Shown here piece by piece: positions 4,851-5,602 of a stretch of DNA of 5,602 nucleotides (position 1 is its first letter; each line of letters starts with the position of its first letter). Origin of the DNA: Bacillota bacterium (GTDB lineage Bacteria; Bacillota; Clostridia; Acetivibrionales; DSM-1351); NCBI GenBank assembly GCA_023436515.1, contig JAEZIV010000106.1:1-5602 (forward strand), read 5' to 3'. The notes under the pieces are model-generated. The model made no database searches, was not told the DNA's origin, and saw only the letters and a program-made list of their open reading frames with translations. The position numbers and the translations under genes are program-made.

Positions 4851-5602
4851 GGATCAATTCCTCAAAATCTTGGGTTTTATTTACATTAGAAAACTGAAGC
4901 TCAACACTTAACTCTGTCCCGGAAGCGAGGGTCACAGTACCATATTGGCAAATAGGAAGTTGGCGATTGTAGGGATATCTTATATCCGGTGTTCCGTTTT
5001 TGTTGACATGTTGCCACGTCGAGCCGACCACAAGAGCATCCCTTGGAACTGTACCGCTCTCAACAAATCTTGTTTGGAAAACATAAATGCTGACATCCTC
5101 ATAGTTGACAATACCGACCTTGCCTTTCCTGATATTGAAAACTCTATCAGGCAGGAATAGGAGAATTTCCTTATAAAGCTTTATTTGAACGGTAGCAACA
5201 TTTGTAGTAATATAAAATGGAGTAGTCTTTTCAATCTTGCATACCACCCTCTTGAGGTTTCCGCCCGCGCCGGCACTCACTTTTTGATTGAATTTGTGAC
5301 TTCTATGTATAACTTGCCAGCTCCTATCACCCTCAGAAAGGATATGCCATGCCCCCGTACGACGGTCATATTCGTCCTTCTTATCCTTATCAAGTACGTA
5401 GTCCAAATGCACCGCCCCTGACTTGTGGGCGACTATTTTGAGAATAATTCCGATTATAGGCAGGATAGCCAACAGGGGGAATACCGGAATAAGGATAGCA
5501 CAAACTAATAAGAAAGTACTCCATTTATTAAGCCTAATGGTTTTTTCAATTGCTGATGTAACCTTTCCCTTATCAAAAGCTTGGAATGATTTAATGTCAG
5601 GA
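4846..5602 (-). CDS. Membrane-anchored protein of unknown function (partial, 5' end beyond window)
   Basis: The frame stays open from the TAA at 4848-4846 to the window edge, giving 251 residues with no N-terminus. An in-frame TTG at 5472 could be mistaken for a start, but no ribosome binding site precedes it and it splits a hydrophobic stretch. Fragment residues 28-57 (roughly STFLLVCAILIPV, then PLLAILPIIGIILKIV) can form a tight two-helix membrane hairpin or one long anchor. They are preceded by a charged segment (DKGK, EKTIRLNK) and followed by about 190 soluble residues. The soluble part is rich in beta-strand and contains FLPDR (149-153), VPRDA (185-189), TWQHVNKNG (195-203), NRQLPICQYG (212-221) and a closing FSN. 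I believe similar strings occur in uncharacterised bacterial proteins but can name no family with confidence. Function is unknown. Confidence 0.75.
   Translation of the reverse strand, partial: PDIKSFQAFDKGKVTSAIEKTIRLNKWSTFLLVCAILIPVFPLLAILPIIGIILKIVAHKSGAVHLDYVLDKDKKDEYDRRTGAWHILSEGDRSWQVIHRSHKFNQKVSAGAGGNLKRVVCKIEKTTPFYITTNVATVQIKLYKEILLFLPDRVFNIRKGKVGIVNYEDVSIYVFQTRFVESGTVPRDALVVGSTWQHVNKNGTPDIRYPYNRQLPICQYGTVTLASGTELSVELQFSNVNKTQDFEELIR

Noticed and set aside
5470..5472. TTG as start of the membrane protein
   Set aside because: No purine-rich site precedes it, and the frame continues upstream through coding-like residues including the first part of the membrane segment.
1..5602. CRISPR array or tandem repeats
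   Set aside because: No evenly spaced direct repeats were seen on either strand.

Overview
The window reads as bacterial and most likely Bacillota, perhaps a Clostridia-type genome. The base composition is moderately AT-rich, the ribosome binding sites are strong AGGAGG-like sites 5-10 bases before the starts, and the sigma-A-type promoters are clear. No rRNA, tRNA or species-diagnostic gene is present, so the lineage is an inference. All six genes lie on the minus strand; read in the direction of transcription, the window runs from 5602 down to 1.

Region 1 (5602-4846) is the C-terminal part of a membrane-anchored protein of unknown function, cut by the window edge. Its stop codon lies inside a hairpin (4850-4828). 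Region 2 (4817-3791) is a self-contained transcription unit: a putative promoter, a class I SAM-dependent methyltransferase (4742-3942) and a rho-independent-type terminator (3819-3791). An imperfect palindrome of repeat-element character lies between the methyltransferase stop and the terminator.

Region 3 (3760-1) is the main point of interest. A near-consensus promoter with an extended -10 drives a tight operon of at least four genes. In order they are a fold-type III PLP-decarboxylase-like protein, a YghO-like double-domain GNAT protein, a FemAB/BioF2-like acyltransferase, and the N-terminal cobalamin-binding domain of what is probably a B12-dependent radical SAM enzyme, which runs off the window. 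Two of the three junctions are ATGA stop/start overlaps and the third is a 10-base gap, so the products are probably made in proportion and act in one pathway.

The decarboxylase-like protein keeps the PLP-phosphate GGG loop, the EPGR motif and the C-terminal AGSY motif. The Schiff-base lysine position is methionine (M55), and the usual active-site Cys of the CxxxD motif appears to be Thr. It is therefore either a pseudo-enzyme or an enzyme with altered chemistry. Together with two acyl-transfer-fold proteins and a B12-binding protein, this suggests an uncharacterised biosynthetic or modification pathway for an amino-acid-derived or peptide product. The substrate cannot be read from the sequence.
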